Positions 30,609 through 41,500 of a stretch of 64,000 nucleotides of DNA are shown piece by piece. A program made the translations under genes and the position numbers. The notes beneath the pieces were generated by a model. That model ran no database searches. It was given only the letters and a program-made list of their open reading frames with translations, and was not told where the DNA came from. The stretch comes from Caecitellus pseudoparvulus. Taxonomy: Eukaryota > Bigyra: Bicosoecida. The stretch covers positions 1,240,001-1,304,000 of the forward strand of contig CBFFRQ010000068.1 in NCBI GenBank assembly GCA_965644315.1. The letters run 5' to 3'. Within the stretch, counting starts at the first letter, position 1; every line of letters starts with the position of its first letter.

Positions 30609-31015
30609 ATGCGGATTTTGCCCCGTCACAAGCCAAGAAACTGGTTCAGGCGCCTGGAAAAGGCAGCAATGCACCAAACAAGATTCGATCAGGGCCGAGG
30701 CAGCGCACAAACTCCTTTGGGAAGACTAGAGACAGGCAAGCGGTCAACCGTTCCAGCGGGAGTTTCCCTTCGGGGGCAAATTGTTGGCGGAGCAGTGGCG
30801 AACTTGCTCCCTCACCTCCCCACCCCCCCCCTCGGGTCGAAGGGGCACTCGCTTGGGTTATGCGCAGAAAACTTATCACACGCACCCTGTGGATCGCGGA
30901 ACTCTGTACTACATCAAGTACCGGACAATCCACCTTGTGTTGCCAGCAACTCCACGCCTTGGTCCCCCTTTCGCCACCTCCAACGATCCGAGAGAGTCGA
31001 CGCTTGATTGACAGA
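30609..31015. promoter_or_regulatory. Bidirectional promoter, TFB2 and RNA-repair gene
   Basis: 407 bp between divergent start codons, with no recognisable coding family. Long C runs occur near 30820. Transcription of a TFIIH subunit (nucleotide-excision repair) and of an RNA-repair enzyme must both start here. Confidence 0.5.
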
Positions 31016-34000
31016 ATGGCGGCTTCTGAACGCAGCGGGAAACGCAAGCACAAAATGCGACTGAACAAGTCGGGAAACGCGATCATGCGGACGTCTGAAG
31101 ATGTCATCAAGCGCATCCGGTGAGCAAGACAGCCAGTCCGAGCCAGCGTTCCGCGTCCACCGTGGCACTCGGCTGCCCACGGGCTCTAGTGCTTCACAGC
31201 CATGACCACTTGCTAGAGTGAGTACAGGACGTGGACCAATCACCTCGAAGCAGCGATGTGGCTTACCCCTCCAAGGCCTTGGCCCTGTGCTCGTGCAAGC
31301 TGCCACGGCTCAGCCAACACGCCAACCGGCAGCAGTGTGATTTCCCCACCACCCACAGGACTGAAGACTTCGACATCGGGTTCTTGGACCGCTTCACAGG
31401 CATTCAAGAAAAGTCTTTCGAGGAGTTCGAGTGGGGCGAAGTTGCATTTCACCGCATCTACTACTTCAAGTTTCGGGGCAAGGTGGTCTGGGACCGGCGA
31501 GGAGACACCAGGCTCGACTTGGTATTCGGGTCGAAGGATGGCACGAGCTCCATCTACGACTGGCTTCACCTACCAAAGCTTGAGCGCAGCGTGGAGGAGG
31601 GCACGGCAGAAGAACCCACTCACGCACGCCCTGCGCCAAAGCGCACAGCAGTGGAGGTTGCGAAGGCACCTGCAGTGCATGCCCAACAGCAAGCAAGCGT
31701 CTTGGGTGTGTCCCCTGACATCCCCTTTCATGGTACACTGCTGGGTGCCAGCAGCGACCCCACACGGCCGAACTTCTTCTTGTGCTGGAAGCTGTCCAAT
31801 GACATGCTGCTGGGCAACTTGGCGGAGCTGCAGCTGGCTGCATCAAGAGCTACGCTGGGGCTGCCCGGCTCGGCCCTCGTGCCACCTGGCTGCTTTCACC
31901 TCTCCCTGGGATTCTTGCGCATCACCAGTCCGGAACAGCTGGCAGCAGCTGTGCAGGTGATGCAGGAGGATGTGCCTGGCCTGCTGGCAGCGCATGTCAA
32001 GTCCCGGGCAGCCGCACGAATGCGCTTTGCAGGGTGCGGCATGTTTGGCACGCGCATTTTACACACGCACCCAGTGGCTGACCAGAAGTCCACCCTGGCC
32101 AACCTGTTTGCTTTCCAGCATGCCTTGGAGGAGGCCTTTCGGTCGCGAGGCGTGCCTGTGACGCCTGTCTCCCCTGCAGTGGGGCGCGGGGAGGCGGCCC
32201 CGGCCGGGACCAGCCCTTTCAACGGCTTTGCACCGCATGTCAGCATTGTGCGCATCACGCCCGGCTCAGGCACGGCATCAACAAGGCTGCCATCAAGTCT
32301 GGCCGCGGAGCTGGGCGTGGAGGAGGGGGAGCCGATCGCGTGGGGTGAGGATGTGCTGCGGGGTGTGCACTTGTGCAGCATGAGGGCGCCTCTCGGCGAG
32401 GACGGCTTCTACACAACTGTCGCCAAGGCAGCGCATCCCGCCTTCCTACACGCGGCGCCAGCAGTGACCATTGACCATGCTCCTCTGCAGGCCGCAGGCC
32501 TGCTTCGGCAAGACTCCCTCCCAGCCGACTTGCCAAGCATGCCTCAACTTCTAGCGCAAGTGTCGGACCAGTTTGCACAGGGGGCAGTGGATTCGAGCCA
32601 GCGGACGCACCTGCGAAGCTCCCTCCTGGATCCGGCATCCAGCAGGGAGCAAGTCTTGGCTGCAGCTGAGGCTCTCGGATACGAGCTGTCTGCGAGCCCT
32701 GCAGGCGGGCAAATGGAAGGCACTGAGAGTGGGCCGAGCCCGACGCCTGCAGCGGCAGTGGACACCTTGTCCTTGCCTTTGCCTGGTGTCCCCCCCCCAG
32801 GTGCGTTTCCTGCAGTCGTGGCAGCCGAGGCACGGAGTTCGCCGAGCAAGCATGCATTGACCCCTGCACACCAGGCCGTGTGGCGCTGCGATGCTGGTGA
32901 CGAGCAGCTGGCACAAGTTGAGAAGGTCGTCGTGATCTTGAGGGGCATTCCAGGAGCAGGCAAGAGCACTTTGATCAACGCACTCTCCCGTCACATGATG
33001 GAACAGCACGGGGAAGGCTGGGCCGCGCTGGGCGGCGATGCGAGTGGAGCAGACGGGCGGAGTGGCCAGCCCCCTCAAACTTGGAAGAGCAAGCCCCCCC
33101 TGTGGGTTGTGGCCTCAGCTGACACCTACTTCATCAACAAACACGGGGAGTACGTGCATGACTTCCGGCGACTGAAGGCCGCACACAAGTGGGCCAAGGG
33201 CCTCGTCCGCCAAGCTGCTGACGCAGGTGTACCGCTCATCTTAGTGGACAACACGGCCACACGGGCATTCGAGTACCGCGACTACGAAGAACAAGCACTC
33301 AGCCATGGATACTCCACGCGTATTTTAGAGGTAGCATGCCCCAATGTAGGCGTCGCGCACATGTTTGCCGCCCGCAACACGCATGGCGTCCCTCCCGAGA
33401 AGGTGGTGGAGATGTGGGCTCGCTGGGAGCACGATGAGAGAGGGATGGTCGTGCGCCCCCACGGCATTCTTGCAGACCGCCTCCTTCCCCCTCCGGGTGG
33501 AGAGCAGTGGAAGATGGCCATCGCCAGTGGTGAAATCGACGCTGCCACTGGGTGGCTGCGACCAAGGCAGAATGGCCCAGCAGTTGCCACCTCGGGCCGA
33601 CCCCGCCAAAGCCCCGCACGGCCGCGAGATCCTTCGGACAGCGTGACCTCCCCGATGGCAGGCAGCGGGGAGGTCAAGGACAGCCTAGCTGTGTCCTACG
33701 TTGCACTCTTCCTGCCACACAGGGACCGCCTTGCATTGCTACAAGCCGTGCCACCCGCGTTCTCCAACAAGGTGGTCGCTGAGCATGTCACACTCTGCTT
33801 TGCACCTCCATCAAGGTTCTGGCAAGCGATGCCAGTGGGCCAGTGTGTGGAGCTGGCGGTCACACACGTCGCCCTCAGTGCGACGAACCAGGCTGTTCAG
33901 GTGCAGTGCCAAGACCCTTCTCTGTGCCGGGCTGTCACAGCGGCAGCAGCCAGCGTGCCAGCACACTACACCCGCTTTCACGAACAGCCAGGCTGGAAAT

Positions 34001-37000
34001 TGCACGGATTCGCTGCCGCGGAGTATCCACACATTACCATCAGCCTCGGCTCGGGGGGGAAGGCAGTGGCGTCCAATAGGTGCCTTTTGGAGCAGAGGGG
34101 TGGTGTGCCATTGTCCACTCCGCTAACCATCAAGGCCGTCGTGGGCCTGGCAGTGACGTCATCAAAGGGCCTGGTTCGAGGCGTAAACCTGAGCCTCCCA
34201 GGCCTGCCGACGCACACAGCCAGCCACGCCCTCATCGTCACTCAGCCCGCGGCACTGGGTCTGCCTGCTCTAGACGAGCGGTATGACGGTGAGCAGGCCT
34301 CGCAACCAGCCGAGCAATGCTCGCACCCAGCCTCCAGCCCTGCACCAGCCGTGGATGGCACACCCCCTGCATCTAGCCCTGTGCCACGGCTCATGTCTTT
34401 GTCTCGCATGGCAGAAGCCCCTCCATCAACTCTGCAGGTATTTGATTTCGACGGCACACTGTTTCTCACACCTGGCCCAAAAGAGGGCCGGGCAATGTGG
34501 AAGGCTATGACTGGGGCAGACTGGGAAGGTGCCAGCTGGCTAGCTGAACCTGGCAGCTTGTCGCCACCCATGCCAGTGTACCCGGGTCCGGCTCTACCGG
34601 CGTTCAGAGCCCATAACGGAGCTGTGGGCACACGCACTGTGGTGATGACAGCCCGGCACGTCGCCGTTGCTGCGGAAGTGAGACGAGTGTGTCATGGGGG
34701 GGGAGTGACGCCTGACTCCTTCGTGTTCAACCGTGGGGGGGCAAAGGGACCACAGTTCAAAGCGACAGCCTTGTGCCTGCTGTTGGACGGGCTCCTGGCA
34801 GAGCACGCTCGGTTCAACGCGCAGCGAGACAGCAAGTCCCCCCAATCGCGGCTCAGCAGAGTCGTCGTTTGGGAAGACTTGCCCCGGAACATCGAAGCCT
34901 TCAAACAAGTGGAGGCCGAGTATGCAAGCAGAGTAGACGGCAGCCTTGAATTTGTCGTGATTGATGTCACGCGCCAGCGGGAGGGCAAAGCCGCCACTCC
35001 CTTGCCGGCACCTGCCCCGTTGCCAGCTGAATCCCCTGCAACTGTGCCCCCCCCCCCCATCCTTCAAGAAACCATATCAGCTCCTGAGGACCTGGCGTGG
35101 CCACCTGCTGGCTGCGCTACCTCATTTGCTGAAGCCAACGCTGCGTACGAGAGGCCTGCATCACCCCCTGCCAGCCACGAAGCTGAGGTTGGAGTTCCTG
35201 AGTGTGCCCCGACTGAGTCGCCCTTGCTGGCCTTCTTGCGCGAGCGGGGCATGCTCCGGTCAAAGTTGTGGACCAACGCCTGTGATGACGCCCTTGATGC
35301 TGTGAATTGGGCTTGGTGCCAAGTCCTCGCCACTGAAATGGGCGTGCGCACTGGCACAGCGGCGTCCACTGCCGTCGCTGACTCCAGTGCCCGCCCTCCG
35401 CTGCTCGGATTCACACACGGCTCTTTCCCACTCGGCAAAGCCCACTGCGACGTCGATGCTTGCCTTCTTTGCCCTGCCTCGCTGCCCGTGGATCAGGCTG
35501 TGTTGAAACTTGCGGGGGCACTGCAACGATCAGGCCTGACGCATGCTGTGTCTCCTTCACCAGTTGCACGCATCCCCAAGGTCACCTTGAGCATGCCACA
35601 CCCAGCTGCACCCAGCGTCGAAATGGACCTGGTATTTGCCAGTGTGCAGGATACTGCTGTTGGTGCCGCCCTGCAACACTGCCTGCAGGCGCTGTCGCCT
35701 GCCCCGCTTCTTGTCCAACTTGCGGCAGGGGAACGGACGCTGGGTGATGCAGCGAAGCAGGCCACCAGCCAGCCGCTGCTGGCTCGTCAAGGACTGCCCT
35801 CGCCATTGAGCAGCCCCCGGGAAGTCCTTCCCATGGTTACTCGGACGACAGCTTCTCTGGATTCTATCTTGGCGCCAGTCCTCGCCACCGATGTGCAGGA
35901 GGTGCTAGGTGGGGCACCACCCCGCAGCCCATCCGAGGTCTTCTCGCTTCCCCAGGAAGGAGCACTCCACAGCGCTGTGGCGCCGATGCATTTGGCCGCC
36001 GTGCTCGATTGGCTGGGCTTGCTCCTTCGCTCCAGGTGGCAGAGTGGCAGCGAGTTCCACTGCGTCCGTTCGTATCACCTGCTCCTCGTCATGGTGGCCC
36101 TCGTGGGCACCAGGGCTCGGGGAGTCAAGTGGCTGCAGCACCAGGAGTCTGCGGGCTCTGCAAGTGCGTGTGAAGCATTGCGGCTGTACCCTTCGCCTGA
36201 GGCATTGCTGGCTGACTTTCTGCAGCACGCTGCGGTCATGGGCGTGGAGGGCTGGCGGGCAGTCTGCGGCCGATGGGTCCCAAAGACATACCTACAGCCG
36301 CTGGTTGACACTTGGAGTGATGTGCGAGACTGGCTTTGCATCTCACACGAAAGTCCTTGCCCCGTTGACGTCTCTGCCTGGGCAGACTCCCTTGCGTACA
36401 GCTCCGGTGCCAAGCGCGGAGCCCGAGGCAGCCGAGCAGCCATGCCAAGCGAGCCCGCATGTAGCTTGGAGCGGCACCTTGCTGCGTCGAGACAGCCCAT
36501 ACTCTGGCCACTGAAGCTCCTTCACGCAGTGATCTCTGGCAGCCCCCCCCTGCCAGCCCCGGGGCACCTCCTTGTAGCGGTTGTCTTTAGCGCGCCCAAC
36601 TCACGACTGCTGTGGCTGTTGCAGCAGGCTGTCCACGCGCACTTGCCCAGCGCACTGCGCACGCTCACCACCCAAGGTTTTCAGGTTTCGCCTGGCGCCA
36701 TGCAAACTAGCATCGGCACGTTGCTTTCCTTGGTTAGCACAGCTGCATTGCAGTCGGCGCCAAGCCTCACCGCCGGCTCCCAACCGCCACCTCCTGCGAC
36801 GTCCCTCGTGCAGGGCGTCCGCATTGGCCACACGGCAGCGACCTGCGCAGCAGCCATCGCAGCGCTTCGGCGGCTTGGCGACGACCGCCAGGTGCTCACA
36901 TTCAGCATGCCACGCTCACCACTTGCCGTGGATGCTGTCAAGGAGGCACTGCAGCCTCTCCAAGAGCAGGTTGCCCCCGTGATTGCTGCAGCTGCTGCAG

Positions 37001-37074
37001 ACTCCCAGGACACTACGCTTCCTGCACTGCTTTCGGGGCACTCCAAAGCATTGCTCAAAGTGAGGCTTGTTTGA
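31016..37074 (+). CDS. Multidomain 'Swiss Army Knife' RNA-repair protein
   Basis: Exons 31016-31119 and 31359-37074 (GTGAGC...CCACAG, phase 2) give 1939 residues. Domains in order: MJ1316 RNA cyclic-end recognition, about 20-95 (MRTSEDVIKRIR|TEDFDIGFLDRF, GIQEKSFEEFEW, YYFKFRGKVVWDRRGD); 2H phosphoesterase 1, about 145-335, with FHLSL (His215) and PHVSI (His328); P-loop polynucleotide kinase, about 555-720, Walker A GIPGAGKST (564-572) and VDNTATRAFEYRD; 2H phosphoesterase 2, about 820-935, EHVTL (His844) and PHITI (His926); HAD phosphatase of the HAD_SAK family, about 1060-1225, FDFDGTLF (Asp1064, Asp1066), MTARH and VVWEDLPRNIEAF; polymerase-beta-type nucleotidyltransferase, about 1385-1470, HGSFPLGK, DVD (1399-1401) and third Asp in VEMDL (1458). 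Known functions of these families are 2',3'-cyclic phosphate opening, 5' phosphorylation, 3' phosphate removal and nucleotide addition. Residues from about 1470 onward are unassigned; no ligase motif (KxDG) was seen. Confidence 0.9.
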
Positions 37075-37104
37075 GAAGCGTAGGGCCGTAGCTGCATTTC
37101 GTGC

Positions 37105-38029
37105 TCATCGCTTCTGGCAGACGTATATGTAGTGCACGCTCGAAGCATCACTGGCGTCAGCAGATGCTGCCGTGGACACAGTGGGCTTCGCGATGGTGTG
37201 GACGTTCACGCTCCATTCGTAGTCCTCTTGCTCCAGGTACGACATGCGGTTCTCTGGGGTACCGTAAGACACAATGAAGAAGACCCCATCTGGCTGCAGC
37301 ACACGGCTTGCTTCCTTGCAATACTTGGCTACGTTTGCCGTGCTGTTGTCTCCACACAGGATGGAATCTAGAGTTCCCTTGTCGACGAGGGCGTGAAAAG
37401 AGGTGTCGCCCAGCTTCATGTCAGTGCAGTCCATGACTTGCCCTGCGCACCGCCGGCCGTCGTGCCTGCTAGTGCACGCACGAAGTAACACAGATATAGG
37501 ACGCGACGCTACGCACAATCCAGTCCTGGGTACTTCTCAGGGTCATACTTGTCCTTCATCTGAGAGATGACGGTTGAGGACACGTCAATGTTTGTGATGA
37601 ACTTGAAGCCTGTGGCAGACAGCAGGCGGACCAAGTGGCGTCCAAGTTTGGAATTGTGAAAGAAAGCAGCATGCGCTTCCAGATGACGCACCATCCGCGT
37701 ACATTTCCTCAGTCATGCCTGCAAAGCGAGGGGCCGTTGACGGTACTGGTCGGGTCACACCAGCCTACGGCTACCATGCACAAACTCACGAGAGTTTCCG
37801 CAGCCGACTTGCAAAATGGTGCTGTGCTTCTCAATGTGCTGCTCCAGAAGCTCCTTCACACCAGCATACCGCTGGTACCAATCAAACGGCTCAGGGTCCC
37901 TGCGCAACTCCATGGAAGCTGCCGTGAAACGCAAAACGCTCGCATACGACTCGCCGGTGCATATGGCCGGGGACTGACGCACTTGGTGTACCGCTGATCC
38001 CAGTAGCTCACCTGCCCATATTGGGCCAT
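37105..38029 (-). CDS. EEF1AKMT4/METTL13-like SAM methyltransferase
   Basis: Five exons (37983-38029, 37790-37899, 37692-37718, 37517-37609, 37105-37442) give 204 residues; one exon is only 27 nt. The N-terminus MAQYGQVSYWDQRYT|K is followed by DPEPFDWYQRYAGVKELLE, then the SAM-binding motif I ILQVGCGNSRM. Next come GFKFITNIDVSSTVISQM (acidic residue of motif II) and DWQVMDCTDMKLGDTSFHALVDKGTLDSILCG. The PFDWY and DKGTLD signatures mark the family that includes lysine methyltransferases of elongation factor eEF1A, although the substrate here is not proven. The length is typical of the single-domain form. All four joins restore conserved sequence. The stop is 30 bp from the RNA-repair gene stop; the start is divergent from dynein. 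Confidence 0.88.
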
Positions 38030-38525
38030 CTCGCTTCGTCTGAGGTTCGCGCCTTGATGCCTGGTTCACAGCGGCACGGCACAAACTGCGGCAGCGGGCA
38101 TGAAACGCCTTCCTGCGCACCGAAAGAGTGAGGCAGTGGGCACAGAGAGGGCACAGGAGTGACCGTCGGTGCCTGAAGACAACTATGCGAGACATTGTAC
38201 GTGATTTGTTTTGTACAGTAGATAGTTTCGCCAAGGGTTAGACTTCGGACGAGACGCGGAACTTGCCTTGCTTGGAGGTGCCACCGGCTGCAAATACCTC
38301 TTTCCGCTACAATCCATGATTACTTCAATGATTCTCGGCAGGACAGATTTCCCCTGCCAGCTACTATCATCCAGTGGCAATTCTTGCCTGGAGCTGCCTG
38401 CTGCCTGCGTCAGCTTCGCCGGCAAGCTGTGAAGTGGCCCTGTCCGGAGCCTGCTCACTGCCGATTGCGCACCTGCCCTGCCTGAGTGCGCTCAGCGACG
38501 AGAGGCCTTCCGAGACCAACCCTCC
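38030..38525. promoter_or_regulatory. Divergent promoter of the methyltransferase and dynein genes
   Basis: 496 bp between divergent ATGs, without a recognisable coding family. No RFX-like box was identified by eye. Confidence 0.45.
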
Positions 38526-41500
38526 ATGGCTGACGAGGAAAAGGCTGCAGACTTGCGGTGGGATTGGGTGGAGGCCCGCGTCCGCAATGCCTTCAAGCAT
38601 GTGAAGGAAGACAGTGAGTGGAAAACGCCTGCAGCAAAACCTTGTCCAAAGACGCGGTGCCCTGCAGTGCCTTGGTCCATCTGGTGTTCACTGTTGTATC
38701 ACCCCCCCCCCCCCAGAGTTTCGCAAGGCTTGGGAAAGCGCTGAGTGCGTTAAGACGCGGTGGTCCCACAACACCGGCAAATCCCGTTGGGACTGGCCGA
38801 TTTCCGCACGATGCCCCTGATGTTTTCATGTGCCTCCTCGTCTGCAGGGAGAACTTGACTGAGTTCCTGAACAGCACAGATACTCGGTTGCTGGTGGTGC
38901 GTGCAAAACCTGCAGCTCTTCTCTGTTGCGGCTACTCTGCAGTGGGCCTGTTTCTGTAGTCGAGTTAAGGTCGCGCACGCACTTCACAAACCGCGACTGG
39001 CTTCTCGCAGCTGTGGTCGGACAACCTGCAAGCCGCGAACGAATTCCCCAAGAAGCTGACGCGAGGGAAGGTTGTCTACTTCTTGAAGGCTCAGGTTCGT
39101 CGCGGCCAACGATCGCCACCTTTGCCGCTGCTGGTGGCAAGTACGCTTCCCTTGCCTTGCCGCATTCGCAGCCCATCGCTGTGCCCCGCACCGACCCGGG
39201 CTCAGTGGTAACCTTCAGTGACATGGGAATGGACCCCTTGATTCACTTGGAGCGCATCATGTCAGAGGTGTACCTTCCTCTGCTCAGTAACCCTCGCAAC
39301 CAGGAAGGGTGGGGGGACGTGACAGCGAAAGAGCTGATGGACAAGCTGCATGGCTTCCTCTCCCAGCTCTCCATCACAGTTGGACAGACAAAGGGCGAGA
39401 CTTGTCTGCCTCTGCCGCCCATTGATGCCTCTGCGCCGGAGGCAGCAGCTGGTGGGGGCAGTGCCAGCGGATCCCTCGACATGAAGGACCGTGTGCACTT
39501 GCTGGAGGGAGCGGTGATCACCTGGACCAAGCAGATCAAAGGCGTGCTGAAGCAGGACCCTGAAGCTCTGCTGAAGCAAGGCAAGCACCCACCTCCGTCA
39601 GTTGAGATCAAGTTCTGGCGCAGCAAGGCGGACAACCTGAACGCCATTTTTGACCAGCTGCAGAGCGAGCGGATCCGGCGTGTGTTGCACTTCCTCGACT
39701 CGGCCAGGTCCACGTACTGCACCCCTTTCGCCAAGCTGTGCAAGGAAGTCTTCGCTGCCCGTCTTGAAGCGAATGACAACGTGAAGTACCTGCGCACGTT
39801 GGACAGCTGGTTTGACCACCTGGCCAATGACTCGGGCTTCCAAGACCTGCACAAGCTGTTCAAGCCCATCATGCACATCCTCCTGCTGATTTGGAAAAAC
39901 TCCAAGTTCTACAACACCCCCGCACGCCTGGTCGTTGTCATCAGGGAGGTGTGCAACGCCATCATTGATCAGGCAACGTCCTTCGTGTCTGGCAAGCAGG
40001 TGTTCGACTTGCTCGAGGATGAGGAGGAAAAGGAGGCTGTGTCCAAGCTGCAGACGGCCTTGCGAGTCTGCGGCGAGTTCAAGGCAGCGTACACTGAGTA
40101 CAAGGCCACAGCCAATGCGGAGTGCCCTGAAAACCCTTGGCGCATCCAGAACAATGCGCTGTTCTTGCGCTTGGACTCGTTCATTGAGCGCTGCTATGAC
40201 GTTCTGGAGATGACGGAGATCATCATCAAGTTCACCCGCCTGGAGCGCATTGTTGTTGGCGGCACAAAGGGTGAGGTACTCACCACCACTGTTCGCCGCA
40301 TCTTCGACGACTTCCGGCGCATCAAGGGCACGCTGCAGGTGGTGCCGTACGACATCTTGGACGTTCAGGCCAAGGCCTTTGACACTGACTTCTTTGCCTT
40401 CCGCCAAAGCATCAAGGAGCTGGAGCGACGCCTCGCGTCCGTCATGACCCAAGGCTTTGACGATCAGTCCACGATTTCCGGCCGCTTCAAGTTGCTGGAC
40501 TCGTTCGACATGCTGCTGGAGCGGCCCATCATCCAGGATGAGCTTGAGCGCAAGCACATCTCCCTCATCCATGCGTATGGCATTGACTTGAAGCGAGTGC
40601 AGGAGATCTTCCTCACTGAGCGGGAACAGCCGCCCATTTCCTGGAACCTGCCTCCTGTGGCTGGCGCCTTGACTTGGTGCCGCAACTTAAAGGAGCGCAT
40701 TGGAGAGCCCATGTCCAAGCTGCGTGACCTGCACGCCACAGTCATGGAGCGGGAAGAGTCGAAGGAAGTCATCAAGTTGTACACGACGCTCATGTCAAGC
40801 TTGGAGGACTACGAGCACCAGAAGGTGGAGGAATGGGGTGGCGACGTGGACCGCACGACCCAGGCGAAGCTGAAGCTTTCTCTGCTCACCCGCGGCAAAA
40901 TGGGGCCGTACCTCATCACGACTGGCGATCCCGCTGTTGACAGCAAGCTCTTGCAGGTGAACTTTGACCCTGCCCTGGTCAGGCTGTTGAGGGAAGTGAA
41001 GTACTTCCTGTCCCTCGGCCTGGAAGTGCCACCCTCTGCATTGCAGGTGTACCAGCGGGCGTCAGTGTACCGCAAGCAAACTGCGTCCTTGGATCTGATG
41101 GTGAACATGTACAACCAGATGATGTACAAGCTGCTGCCTGTCGAGGCGCCACTAATGCGCGGGCAGATCACCAAGATCGACTCTGTGATGAACACTGGGC
41201 TGGAAGTGATCTCTTGGAAGTCTGGCCGCCCCATCGACGACTTCATCGGAGAGGTCTCTGCGTTGGTGAAGGCCGCGCACTCTGTCCTATTCAAGTTGAA
41301 GGGCAACTTGGAAGAAGTCGCCGGGGTCCTGAACGACTGGTGTGATACCCCTATGCTCCAGCGCAAGCCCAAGCCCATGACTCCGGATGAGTTTGAGAAC
41401 ATGTACCGCACTGTACGTGCCCAGCGCTACACCGCCATCAAGGCAGGAGGGCAGAAGATCGACCAACTCTTGCGTGATTCGCACTCCATCATGGCTGTGT

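Noticed and set aside
38926-39171. Dynein coding start at the beginning of the long open frame
   Set aside because: The first ~80 codons of that frame are intronic; splicing of four upstream exons from ATG 38526 gives a sensible N-terminus.
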